Under the pieces are notes generated by a model. It searched no databases and was not told the DNA's origin. It worked only from the letters and a program-made list of their open reading frames with translations. From Mycolicibacterium sarraceniae (GTDB lineage: Bacteria > Actinomycetota > Actinomycetes > Mycobacteriales > Mycobacteriaceae): a stretch of DNA of 64,000 nucleotides. A program made the translations under genes and the position numbers. The stretch spans positions 2,108,001 through 2,172,000 of the forward strand of contig NZ_AP022595.1 in the NCBI RefSeq assembly GCF_010731875.1, in the 5' to 3' direction. Below, piece by piece: positions 52,367 to 60,249 of the stretch. Numbering within the stretch: position 1 is the first letter of the stretch; each line of letters opens with the position of its first letter.

Positions 52367-54127
52367 GTGTCGACCGACCTTGATCCCGCGCTGGCAGAAA
52401 CCGACCGGCGGCGACGCCGGATGGACCACGATCACCCCCACTACAAGTGGGTGGTGCTGTCCAACGCCACGCTGGGCATCCTGCTGGCCTCGATCAACGC
52501 CTCGATCGTCCTGATCTCGCTGCCCGCCATCTTCCGCGGTATCGGCCTCAACCCGCTGGCCCCCGGCAACGTCAGCTACCTGCTCTGGATGCTGATGGGC
52601 TACCTGGTGGTGACCGCCGTGCTGGTGGTGCCGTTCGGCCGGCTCGGCGACATGTATGGCCGGGTGAAGATCTACAACATCGGCTTCGTCGTCTTCACAT
52701 TGGCGGCCGTAGCGCTGTCGTTCGACCCGTTCCACCTCGACGGCGGGGCGATCTGGCTGATCGTCTGGCGGGTGATTCAGGGCGTCGGCGGCGCAATGCT
52801 GATGTCCTCGTCTTCGGCCATCCTCACCGATGCGTTCCCCGCCAACCAGCGCGGTATGGCGCTGGGTGTCAACATGGTCGCGGCGGTGGCCGGCTCGTTC
52901 CTGGGCCTGCTCATCGGCGGCGTGCTCTCCGAGATCCACTGGCAGGCCATCTTCTGGGTGGGTGTACCGATCGGCATCATCGGCACCATCTGGAGCGTGC
53001 GCTCCCTGAGGGAACTGGGCGTTCGCAGCCCCGGCCGCGTCGACTGGGCGGGCACCGTCACGTTCGGAGTCGGGCTCACGGTGCTGCTCATCGGGATCAC
53101 CTACGGCATTCAGCCCTACGGCGACTCGACGACCGGCTGGACCAGCCCGATGGTGCTGGGGTCAATCATCGGCGGCCTAGTGCTTCTGGTGGCCTTCTGT
53201 TTCATCGAGCTCAAGGTCGCGCAGCCGATGGTCGATATCCGACTGTTCCGGTCGGCGTCCTTCGGGATGGGTAATCTCGCTGGACTGATGTCGTCGGTGG
53301 GCCGCGGTGGCCTCCAGTTCATGCTGATCATCTGGCTGCAGGGCATCTGGCTTCCGTTGCACGGCTACAGTTTTGAATCCACACCACTGTGGGCCGGTAT
53401 CTATCTACTGCCGGCCACCTTCGGCTTCCTGGCCGCCGCGCCCATCGCCGGTTCGTTAGCCGACCGCTTCGGTGCGCGACCGTTCACCGTTGCCGGCATG
53501 TTGTTGATGGCGGCGACCTTCGTTGCGCTGCTGGCGATTCCGGTGAATTTCAACTATTGGGTCTTTGCGGTTCTGGTATTCCTCAACGGTCTCGGCGGCG
53601 GTATCTTCACCGCGCCCAACACCGCGGCAATCATGTCCAGCGTCCCGGCCGCCCAGCGGGGCGCCGCCTCCGGGGTACGTGCGACGTTCTTCAACGCCGG
53701 CAACTCGCTGTCGATCGGAATCTTCTTCTCGCTGATGATCGTCGGGCTGGCCCACACTCTGCCCGACGCGATGAGCAAGGGCCTCCAGGCCCAGGGTATT
53801 TCGGCCGCGGTCGCCCACGACGTCGCTAATCTGCCACCGGTGGGCAGCCTGTTCGCGGCCTTCCTGGGCTACAACCCGATCGCCGAGCTACTGGCACCCT
53901 ACAACGCACTGCACCAGCCGGGTGTGAACGCCGATGTGCTGACCGGGCAGACGTTCTTCCCGAACCTGATTATGGAGCCGTTCCATTCCGGGCTGGTGGT
54001 GGTGTTCGGTGCTGCCGCGCTGATGATGGTGATCGGCGCGATCGCGTCACTGTTCAACCCCGGCCGCTACGCCGCCGACGCGGTCACCGAGGCCCAGGAG
54101 CCCGCGCAGGCGACGGCCGCCGAGTAG
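52367..54127 (+). CDS. MFS drug transporter, DHA2 (14-helix) type
   Basis: 586 residues from a GTG at 52367 (VSTDLDPALAETDRRRRRMD); the frame to 52298 is open but unlikely. First helix VLSNATLGILLASINASIVL, motif A in GRLGDMYGRVKIYNIGFVVF, motif C-like MALGVNMVAAVAGSFLGLLI with IGGVLSEIHWQAIFWVGVP, and 14 predicted helices, the layout of EmrB/QacA-type proton-coupled multidrug exporters. A long extracytoplasmic loop between helices 13 and 14 (ANLPPVGSLFAAFLGYNPIA onward) is a feature of the mycobacterial subgroup. The substrate is unknown. It converges with and overlaps the next gene by 44 bases. Confidence 0.92.
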   Translation: MSTDLDPALAETDRRRRRMDHDHPHYKWVVLSNATLGILLASINASIVLISLPAIFRGIGLNPLAPGNVSYLLWMLMGYLVVTAVLVVPFGRLGDMYGRVKIYNIGFVVFTLAAVALSFDPFHLDGGAIWLIVWRVIQGVGGAMLMSSSSAILTDAFPANQRGMALGVNMVAAVAGSFLGLLIGGVLSEIHWQAIFWVGVPIGIIGTIWSVRSLRELGVRSPGRVDWAGTVTFGVGLTVLLIGITYGIQPYGDSTTGWTSPMVLGSIIGGLVLLVAFCFIELKVAQPMVDIRLFRSASFGMGNLAGLMSSVGRGGLQFMLIIWLQGIWLPLHGYSFESTPLWAGIYLLPATFGFLAAAPIAGSLADRFGARPFTVAGMLLMAATFVALLAIPVNFNYWVFAVLVFLNGLGGGIFTAPNTAAIMSSVPAAQRGAASGVRATFFNAGNSLSIGIFFSLMIVGLAHTLPDAMSKGLQAQGISAAVAHDVANLPPVGSLFAAFLGYNPIAELLAPYNALHQPGVNADVLTGQTFFPNLIMEPFHSGLVVVFGAAALMMVIGAIASLFNPGRYAADAVTEAQEPAQATAAE

Positions 54128-54464
54128 CGACCGGCGGCGCGGTGCCCTCGGCAACCCAGCGGTGTAGCCGTCCGGCGGTGCGCCACATCGCGGCCTGCAT
54201 CTCGTCGGGGCCCAGCTCTTCCTGGGCGCACGCCTTGAGCCGATCGGATACCCGAACTAGGGTGACCGCTCCCACGCGGGCGGTGCGATCGCGCGAGGCC
54301 CGCATGCTCTCCGAGATCACCTCGCGCAGTTCAATGAGGTCGCTCACTACCCGTGCACCGCCGGCGGGCCGTTCCCGGCGATAGATCTCGATGAGTGCGT
54401 CGTTGCACGTCACCGTCTGGTGTGCAGTGCTTTTGGGAATCAGGATGTCGATGTCCGAACTCAC
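54084..54464 (-). CDS. Hypothetical protein, actinobacterial
   Basis: 126 residues from a GTG at 54464 (VSSDIDILIPKSTAHQTVTC). A helical, charged protein with VVSDLIELREVISESMRASR and ELGPDEMQAAMWRTAGRLHR, and a Pro/Arg-rich tail. Codon-position GC bias supports coding as far as the overlap with the MFS transporter 3' end (44 bases, opposite strands). I do not recognise a family. The neighbour at 54523 is in the same direction, 58 bases away, and the two may be co-transcribed. Confidence 0.5.
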   Translation of the reverse strand: MSSDIDILIPKSTAHQTVTCNDALIEIYRRERPAGGARVVSDLIELREVISESMRASRDRTARVGAVTLVRVSDRLKACAQEELGPDEMQAAMWRTAGRLHRWVAEGTAPPVATRRPSPARAPGPR

Positions 54465-54522
54465 CGGCTCAGCCCAGCACCGCCGCGCGAACAGACCATG
54501 ACGAGCCGAGAACGGCTCGGGT

Positions 54523-54807
54523 TCACCAATCCGAACGGCCGACCAGAATGAGATCGTGAAGCGCGAACGCCGGCACGGCGAGCGCGTCCGACAGTTGTGC
54601 GGCATAAGACCGGGCGATGTGGGGCCCGTCGCGCTGCTCATCGAAATCCCCGGTCAAGTCGACCGCGACCCGGCAGCCGAGCGTGTCGCCGGCCTCGACG
54701 ACGTCGACGCGTAAGACCCCGGCGGGCATCGGCAACTTTTTGGCAGCGGCACGCACGTGCTCGACGGATACTGCCCAATCGACGTAAACCGACACGAACG
54801 AACCCAT
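54523..54807 (-). CDS. Small hypothetical protein
   Basis: 94 residues from the ATG at 54807 (MGSFVSVYVDWAVSVEHVRA). Mixed alpha/beta pattern with AAKKLPMPAGVLRVDVVEAG, CRVAVDLTGDFDEQRDGPHI and ARSYAAQLSDALAVPAFALH. No signal peptide or membrane segment, and no family recognised. It may form a two-gene unit with the following 54084-54464 gene. Its upstream neighbour is the decayed DUF6159 gene, so it lies in a region of gene turnover. Confidence 0.55.
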   Translation of the reverse strand: MGSFVSVYVDWAVSVEHVRAAAKKLPMPAGVLRVDVVEAGDTLGCRVAVDLTGDFDEQRDGPHIARSYAAQLSDALAVPAFALHDLILVGRSDW

Positions 54808-54879
54808 CCGACGATGGTGGTTTCGGTTACGGGCGATCGCCAGTCGAATCGCCCAATGTTCACCTAGCGGTCACCAGGT

Positions 54880-55380
54880 TCACTTGCTCTTGAACGACGT
54901 CTGTAGCAGGCGAGCGTCCATGTGGCTGGGTGCGACACCGGTGGTGGAGTAGAGGCACACCGCGGCACCGAGGGGGATGGTCACCAAGAGCGGCAGTATG
55001 AACAGGACGGAGATGAGGCCGAGTCCGCCTGAACCGGCCAGGATTCACCCCACGTCCGCCGCAGGATTCCCGACGAACGCTTGCCGGCGTTGATAGGACC
55101 GACGCCCTCAGTGGCGCGGACCCCAACCACGGGATACGTGGTGCCCCGCCAGATTCCGCTGAACGTGGCAGTGATCAATGACCAGCCTAGGATCCGCGGC
55201 AGGCGCTTGCCGGCGGCGGCGAATCCCGAACGGATTGTGGGAATCTAGCCGGAGAAACCTTGCAGCGCGCAACTGATCAGCGCGGCGTTGCAGAACACGA
55301 TGACGAATGTGCACAGGAAGTACCACACGCCTTCAGGACTGACCAACTCGCGCCGGCCATGCGCCGACCGCGGCTCAACG
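54880..55380 (-). pseudogene. Decayed DUF6159-like membrane protein gene
   Basis: Pieces of one protein lie in different frames along the minus strand. At 55250-55340 EGVWYFLCTFVIVFCNAALI then SCALQGFSG ends at a TAG. About 55110-55245 holds a charged helix (GKRLPRILG-like). Around 54990-55180 another frame reads ITATFSGIWRGTTYPVVGVR then ATEGVGPINAGKRSSGILRR and TWGESW. At 54880-55045 LGLISVLFILPLLVTIPLGA then AVCLYSTTGVAPSHMDARLL and QTSFKSK ends at TGA. The order and motifs (GVGPxxAxKRS...LRRTWGE) fit DUF6159 polytopic proteins. At least two frameshifts, one nonsense codon and loss of the 5' end mark it as dead. Confidence 0.7.
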
Positions 55381-55382
55381 AC

Positions 55383-56672
55383 TCAAACATGGTATTTGTC
55401 CACCCCATTCGCGGTTCGCCTGCGCTTGGGCATGACGATGAGGGTGATCGCCGTGGCGAGTGCCAGCACCCCGACGATCCCGACGATGAGAACAGTCCGA
55501 TGTCGGCTGAACCAGGACGCGGTGGACTTCTCGGATGAGACGAGCCTGATGTTGTAGCCCGGCAGCGGATCCTGGCCGGGACGTTTCACGCCGGGCAGCA
55601 GTTGGGTTTCGGTGATCACGAACAGCGCCTCGCCCTCAGCGCTCTTCGTCCACGCACCCCACGCCGGGACCTCCCCGTCGAGGAGGACTTTCGTGGTGTC
55701 CTTCGCGTCGTGATCCTTACCGAGGTCGGTCAGCGAACTGACCCGAAACGGGTCGGAGGTGCCGCTGCTGTACTTGATCTGGACCAAGACATTCTTGGTC
55801 GAGTTCAGCCGCGCCGGCTTCTGCGGTGGGGCCTGGCCAGGTGCCGGCTGGAAGCCGCCGCCGGAGAAGCTGCCCACCGCAATGTTGGTCGGCGGTCCCG
55901 ATGCGGGTTTGGTGGCCGCGGTGAAGCTGTACACACCTCCGTTGGGGACGTCGATGACGGCGCGCTGCATCGGCGGCACGGTGAAGACCTGGGGTCCGCC
56001 GGCGTAGTCGTAGATGACCTGCAGGGGGATCCGGTAGGGATTGGTGAAGACCGGACGGTAGTAGGTGTCATACGACACCCAGCTCGAATTCCACTGCGAC
56101 ACCGGACTGCTCAACGTGACCGCAGTGCTCACCGTCGACGTGGATACCACCGTCGAGGTCAGCGACTCCTGATAGGTGCTGACCTCTTGGCTGGAATTCG
56201 TTGTGCTTGCCCGGGTTGTCTCGGAGGAGGCGGCCGCCGTGACGTCGGGTTCCGGTGCGTCGAGTTCAGTCGGCTGCATAGTGCCGCCGGCCGGTGGGGC
56301 TTCCTGGGTGCCGCCACTGAGGCCGGGGGTGCCGGCACTGTCGCCTGGGGATTCCGGTGTGCCGCCGCCCTGGCCGGGTGATTCGGGCGCGCTGTCCTGG
56401 CCGGGGAGGTCGTGCCCACCGCCGGTGTCGCCCGGGACTTCCCGAGCGCCGCCGCCCTGGTCGGGATTCTCCTGCCCATCCTCGCCGCTCCCCGGGGCTT
56501 CCTGCGCACCCCCGCTGTCGTTGCCCCCGCCGTCGTAGCTGCTGCCGCTGTCGTCGTCGTAGGGATCGGCGGCACTGACCGGTACTCCGGCGAACAACGA
56601 TGCCAGCGACACCGTGAGCGCGGCGGTGACGGTTGCAACTTTGCGCGGCCTCGCGGCGGTTTCGGTGCGCAT
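55383..56672 (-). CDS. Exported, membrane-anchored surface protein with acidic low-complexity stalk (paralogue A)
   Basis: 429 residues. A signal peptide (ATVTAALTVSLASLFAGVPV, ending SAADP, residues 1-35), then about 110 residues of Asp/Gly/Ser/Glu/Pro-rich sequence with repeated SPGQGGGTPESPGD-like blocks, a Ser/Thr-rich segment, a folded domain at about 190-375 beginning WNSSWVSYDTYYRPVFTNPY and including VFTVPPMQRAVIDVPNGGVY, GSFSGGGFQPAPGQAPPQKP and VLLDGEVPAWGAWTKSAEGE, then a C-terminal helix (TVLIVGIVGVLALATAITLI) and a basic tail. So it is a type I single-pass protein facing the envelope. The family is not recognised. A paralogue lies 131 bases upstream in the same direction. Confidence 0.75.
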   Translation of the reverse strand: MRTETAARPRKVATVTAALTVSLASLFAGVPVSAADPYDDDSGSSYDGGGNDSGGAQEAPGSGEDGQENPDQGGGAREVPGDTGGGHDLPGQDSAPESPGQGGGTPESPGDSAGTPGLSGGTQEAPPAGGTMQPTELDAPEPDVTAAASSETTRASTTNSSQEVSTYQESLTSTVVSTSTVSTAVTLSSPVSQWNSSWVSYDTYYRPVFTNPYRIPLQVIYDYAGGPQVFTVPPMQRAVIDVPNGGVYSFTAATKPASGPPTNIAVGSFSGGGFQPAPGQAPPQKPARLNSTKNVLVQIKYSSGTSDPFRVSSLTDLGKDHDAKDTTKVLLDGEVPAWGAWTKSAEGEALFVITETQLLPGVKRPGQDPLPGYNIRLVSSEKSTASWFSRHRTVLIVGIVGVLALATAITLIVMPKRRRTANGVDKYHV

Positions 56673-56803
56673 TCATTCCTCCCGAACGACGCGGCCTCGC
56701 GGGCCCTGGCTTCGGAAATCAAAGCACTTCATCGGTCAATTTGGAAGGTTGCTGCCGTCGGGATACCGCCCGGTCGCAGCCGAAACGTCAGCGGCTGAAG
56801 GAC

Positions 56804-58207
56804 TCACCCACTCGCGGGCCCACCCGTCCGTCGGCGCCTGATCACCAGCGCGCCGCCGACACCGGCGAGCACCACCACACCGGCCGCGACTCCGCCGCCG
56901 ACCAGGATGGTGCGGTGCCGCTGAGTCCAGGATGCGGGCTGTTGGGCGGCAACAAGTTTGATGTTGTAGCCCGGTAGCGGGTTCTGGCCAGGCGGGTCGA
57001 TGCCCGGGAGCAACTGCGTCCGGGAAATCTGGAACAACTTCTCGCCCTTGTCGTCCTGGGACCATTTGCCCCAGGCCGGAATCTCGCCGTCCAGAAGGAC
57101 TCTCGTGGTGTTGCCGACAGCGGGATCGTTGCCGAGGTCGGTCAGTGAGCGCACCCGGAACGGCACGGAGTTGCCCTGGTCGAAAGTGATCTGGACGAGA
57201 GCGTTCTTGGTGATATTGAGCGGAGCCGGCTTCTGCGGGGGAGCTTGTCCGGGTGCCGGCTTGAACCCGCCGCCGGAGAAACTGCCTACCGAGATGTTGG
57301 TCGGCGGGTTCGAACCCTGTTGGGTCGACGCCGTGAAGCTGTAGACGCCGGGTCCGGGTGTGTCGATCACGCCGCGCTGCAGCGGCGGGACGGTGAACGT
57401 CCGGGGGGAGCCCCCATCGTCGTAGACCACCTGCATCGGGGACCGGTAGGGGTTGGCGAAGACCGGTCGGTAGTACCGGTCGTACGCGGTCCACTTCGAG
57501 TTCCACTTCATGACCGGGCTGCTCAGCCGGTTGCCGCGCTGGGACCCGGTGGTGGGCCGGGATGCTGCGGCTTTGACTTTGTTGCCGTAGGAGCGAGCGC
57601 CCTTTCGGGTGGTCTTCGGGCCGACCACCCGGCCGCGACGGGCCGCGGTGCTGTCCGGGCTGTCAGCGGTGTCCGGCTTCGGCTCCGCGTCGGGCTCGTC
57701 GTCCGGGCTCTCGGTGCCGGATGGCTGCTCGTCGGGGCTTTCGGTGGCCGAGGGCTGCCCGTCGGGGCTTTCGGTGGCCGAGGGCTGCCCGTCGGGGCTT
57801 TCGGTGGCCGAGGGCTGCTCCTCGGGGCCGCCGGACGGCTCATGAGTTCCGCTGCCGGGCTCCTCAGTTTGCCCGCCGGGCTCTTCGCCGGTGGGTTGCG
57901 GCGCGTTGTCCGGCTCTTGTGCGTTCTCGCCGGGAGATTCCGGCGAGTCCTCGTCGGAGGGATCGTCAGTATCGGGGGTGTCATCCATACCGCCGTCATC
58001 GACGTCGCCGGGGTCTTCAACGCCCGGGTCGTCGTAGTAGCCGCCGTCGTCGTAACCGCCACCATCGTCGTAGCTGCTGCCGCCGTCGCCATCGTCAGGA
58101 TCGGCGGCACTCACCGGGATCCCGGTGAACAACGCCGATAACGACACGGCGACAGCTGCGGCGAAAGCCGCAGGCTTGTAATAGAACGATGCGGTGGCGC
58201 GGTGCAC
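56804..58207 (-). CDS. Exported, membrane-anchored surface protein with acidic repeat stalk (paralogue B)
   Basis: 467 residues from a GTG at 58207, chosen because GGGGAGG lies four bases upstream and the signal peptide then starts properly (KPAAFAAAVAVSLSALFTGI, ending PVSAADPDD). Frame open to 58255. It has the same architecture as paralogue A: an Asp/Gly/Tyr-rich stretch (DDGGGYDDGGYYDDPGVEDP), a Glu/Pro stalk with three exact-type decapeptide repeats (PSATESPDGQ), an Arg/Lys patch (RRGRVVGPKTTRKGARSYGN), the shared domain (WNSKWTAYDRYYRPVFANPY to LLPGIDPPGQNPLPGYNIKL), one helix and an RRRRTGG tail. Function unknown. Confidence 0.75.
   Translation of the reverse strand: MHRATASFYYKPAAFAAAVAVSLSALFTGIPVSAADPDDGDGGSSYDDGGGYDDGGYYDDPGVEDPGDVDDGGMDDTPDTDDPSDEDSPESPGENAQEPDNAPQPTGEEPGGQTEEPGSGTHEPSGGPEEQPSATESPDGQPSATESPDGQPSATESPDEQPSGTESPDDEPDAEPKPDTADSPDSTAARRGRVVGPKTTRKGARSYGNKVKAAASRPTTGSQRGNRLSSPVMKWNSKWTAYDRYYRPVFANPYRSPMQVVYDDGGSPRTFTVPPLQRGVIDTPGPGVYSFTASTQQGSNPPTNISVGSFSGGGFKPAPGQAPPQKPAPLNITKNALVQITFDQGNSVPFRVRSLTDLGNDPAVGNTTRVLLDGEIPAWGKWSQDDKGEKLFQISRTQLLPGIDPPGQNPLPGYNIKLVAAQQPASWTQRHRTILVGGGVAAGVVVLAGVGGALVIRRRRTGGPASG
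57723..57812. repeat. Three tandem 30-bp repeats within paralogue B
   Basis: Units at 57723-57752, 57753-57782 and 57783-57812 share CGTCGGGGCTTTCGGTGGCC and differ by one base; degenerate units flank both sides. Each unit encodes ten residues of the stalk (PSATESPDGQ). Being a multiple of three, copy-number change would alter stalk length without frameshift. Confidence 0.85.
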
Positions 58208-58383
58208 CAAGACCTCCCCGGGGATGCCACGGGCCAACCATGACATTGCGATCAAACCATCCTGGGCACCGAAATGGGAACCCTTAGCCGTTTGCTGGAG
58301 GGTAGCGGACTGGTATGGGGTCCTACCGCGGTTTGTCTCAACTGGGCTTCACACCAGCGCCGGTTTCGGTAGCTTCACTGACC

Positions 58384-59403
58384 GTGCCCGCGTTGACGAA
58401 CCGCCAGATCCTGCTGCGCCGCCGCCCGTCGGGTCTGGTGCAACCCGCCGACACCGAATTGGCTACCGGGACCGCACCCGAGCTTGCCGAGGGGCAGGCG
58501 CTGCTACGCACCACCTACGTCGGCCTGGACGCCGCCGTCCGCACCTGGCTCGACGACCAGCCAAGCTATCTGCCGCCGGTTCAGCTCGGCGAGGTGATCC
58601 GCGCCGCCGGGATCGGCGAGGTGGTCGAAACCCGATGTGAGGCGTTCACCGTTGGCCAGATCGTCACCACGCTGACCGGGTTTCAGGAGTACGCCGTCAT
58701 TCGTGACGACCTCTTCAGCACGCCCATTCCCGGTGAAACCGATCAGCTGGCCATCATGAGCGTGTACGGTCCGACCGGCGCCACAGCATATTTCGGGATG
58801 ACCGATATCGGCCGCCCCCAAGAGGGGGAGACGGTTGTGGTGTCGGCGGCCGCCGGCGCCACCGGTTCGGTGGCCGGGCAGATCGCCAAGATCGCCGGTG
58901 CCCGGGTCGTGGGCATCGCAGGGGGGCCGGACAAATGCCGGGCGGTGGTGGAGGACTTCGGTTTCGACGCCTGCATCGACTATAAGGACGACAACGTCGC
59001 CGCGGCCCTGAAACAGCACTGCCCCAAGGGCGTCAACGTGTACTTCGACAATGTCGGCGGCCCGATCCTGAACGCGGTGCTGGGCCGGCTGGCACCCAAG
59101 GCGCGGGTGGTGCTGTGCGGTGTCATCTCCAGCTACCTGACCGGTGAGCATCCCGGTCCGGCCAACTACGTCAACCTGCTCGCCAAAACCGCCTCGATGC
59201 AAGGCTTCAACGCGCTGGACATGTGGGGCCGCTTCGACGAGGCGTTCGCCGATCTGCGTCGCTGGGAGTCCGAGGGCAAGCTGGTGCACCGTGAGACGGT
59301 GTTCGACGGACTCGAATCCTGTGTCGATGCGCTCAACGGTCTGTTCACCGGCGCCAACATCGGCAAGATGCTGGTGAAGGTCAGCGAGCCGTCAAAAGTC
59401 TGA
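58384..59403 (+). CDS. NADP-dependent medium-chain oxidoreductase (CurA/leukotriene B4 dehydrogenase-like)
   Basis: 339 residues from a GTG at 58384 (VPALTNRQILLRRRPSGLVQ); the upstream frame to 58315 is not family-like. GroES-like N-terminal part without zinc ligands, TTYVGLDAAVRTWLDDQPSY (family signature), then the Rossmann domain: TVVVSAAAGATGSVAGQIAK (AAxGxxG), GARVVGIAGGPDKCRAVVED, CIDYKDDNVAAALKQHCPKG and VYFDNVGGPILNAVLGRLAP. NADPH-dependent reduction of alkenals or enones. Next to xthA, convergent, with 12 bases between stops. Confidence 0.92.
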   Translation: MPALTNRQILLRRRPSGLVQPADTELATGTAPELAEGQALLRTTYVGLDAAVRTWLDDQPSYLPPVQLGEVIRAAGIGEVVETRCEAFTVGQIVTTLTGFQEYAVIRDDLFSTPIPGETDQLAIMSVYGPTGATAYFGMTDIGRPQEGETVVVSAAAGATGSVAGQIAKIAGARVVGIAGGPDKCRAVVEDFGFDACIDYKDDNVAAALKQHCPKGVNVYFDNVGGPILNAVLGRLAPKARVVLCGVISSYLTGEHPGPANYVNLLAKTASMQGFNALDMWGRFDEAFADLRRWESEGKLVHRETVFDGLESCVDALNGLFTGANIGKMLVKVSEPSKV

Positions 59404-59415
59404 GCGTCTGTGCGC

Positions 59416-60246
59416 TCAGCGGCTCAGATCGACCAGCACCGGTGCGTGGTCGCTGGGTGCGGGGTCGCCCTTCTTGCCCGGGCGGCGTTCGTCCTTGACG
59501 ATCTCGGCGTGTGTCACCCGGGCCGCCAAACTCGGTGAGCCGAGGATAAAGTCGATGCGCATACCGCGGCGCTTCTGGAAGGCCAGCTGGGTGTAGTCCC
59601 AATACGTGTACACCCCGGGGCCGGGCGTGTACGGGCGCACCACGTCGGTGAACGCGGTGTCGGCGAACGCGTTGAACGCGTTGCGTTCCGCCTCCGACAC
59701 GTGGGTGGCGCCGTCGAACGCAGCGATGTCCCAGACATCCTCATCGGTGGGTGCGATGTTCCAGTCGCCGACCAGCGCGATCGGCTGCTGCGGATCGTGT
59801 TGCAGCCAGGACTCGGCGGTGTCGCGCAGCGCGGCAAGCCATTCCAGCTTGTACTGATAGTGCGGATCGGCCAGGGTGCGACCGTTGGGCACATAGAGAC
59901 TCCACACCCGCACGCCGGCGCAGGTGGCGGCCAGCGCGCGGGCCTCAGCCTTGGCGTCGGTCCCGTCCTTACTCCACGACGGCTGGCCGTCGAATCCGAC
60001 CTCGACGTCGTCGAAGCCGACCCGGGAGGCGATCGCGACCCCGTTCCACTGGTTGAACCCGCAGTGCGCCACCTCGTAGCCCGCTTCGAGGAACGGCATG
60101 GTGGGGAACTGGTCGTCGGTGCACTTGGTTTCCTGCATGGCCAGCACGTCGACATCACCGCGCTGCAGCCAGTCGACGACGCGGCCCACTCTGGTACGAA
60201 TCGAATTCACATTCCAGGTCGCGAGGCGCAGGGCGTCGGCAGGCAT
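59416..60246 (-). CDS. xthA: Exodeoxyribonuclease III
   Basis: 276 residues. AP endonuclease and 3'-5' exonuclease of base-excision repair, Mg-dependent EEP fold. Motifs in order: LRLATWNVNSIRTRVGRVVD, VLAMQETKCTDDQFPTMPFL (catalytic Glu), VWSLYVPNGRTLADPHY, LVGDWNIAPTDEDVWD (Asp/Asn pair), KRRGMRIDFILGSPSLAARV, and SDHAPVLVDL with the catalytic His. The same place as Rv0427c, followed by the GNAT and def genes in opposite reading order: def, GNAT, xthA are all leftward with short gaps. Confidence 0.95.
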   Translation of the reverse strand: MPADALRLATWNVNSIRTRVGRVVDWLQRGDVDVLAMQETKCTDDQFPTMPFLEAGYEVAHCGFNQWNGVAIASRVGFDDVEVGFDGQPSWSKDGTDAKAEARALAATCAGVRVWSLYVPNGRTLADPHYQYKLEWLAALRDTAESWLQHDPQQPIALVGDWNIAPTDEDVWDIAAFDGATHVSEAERNAFNAFADTAFTDVVRPYTPGPGVYTYWDYTQLAFQKRRGMRIDFILGSPSLAARVTHAEIVKDERRPGKKGDPAPSDHAPVLVDLSR

Positions 60247-60249
60247 GGG

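Noticed and set aside
56736..57506. Minus-strand 256-codon frame within paralogue B
   Set aside because: It is a GC-rich shadow of the real gene one frame over; Arg/His-rich translation and no signal peptide.
57723..57812. CRISPR-like array
   Set aside because: Repeats are contiguous without spacers and encode a regular decapeptide, so this is a coding tandem repeat.
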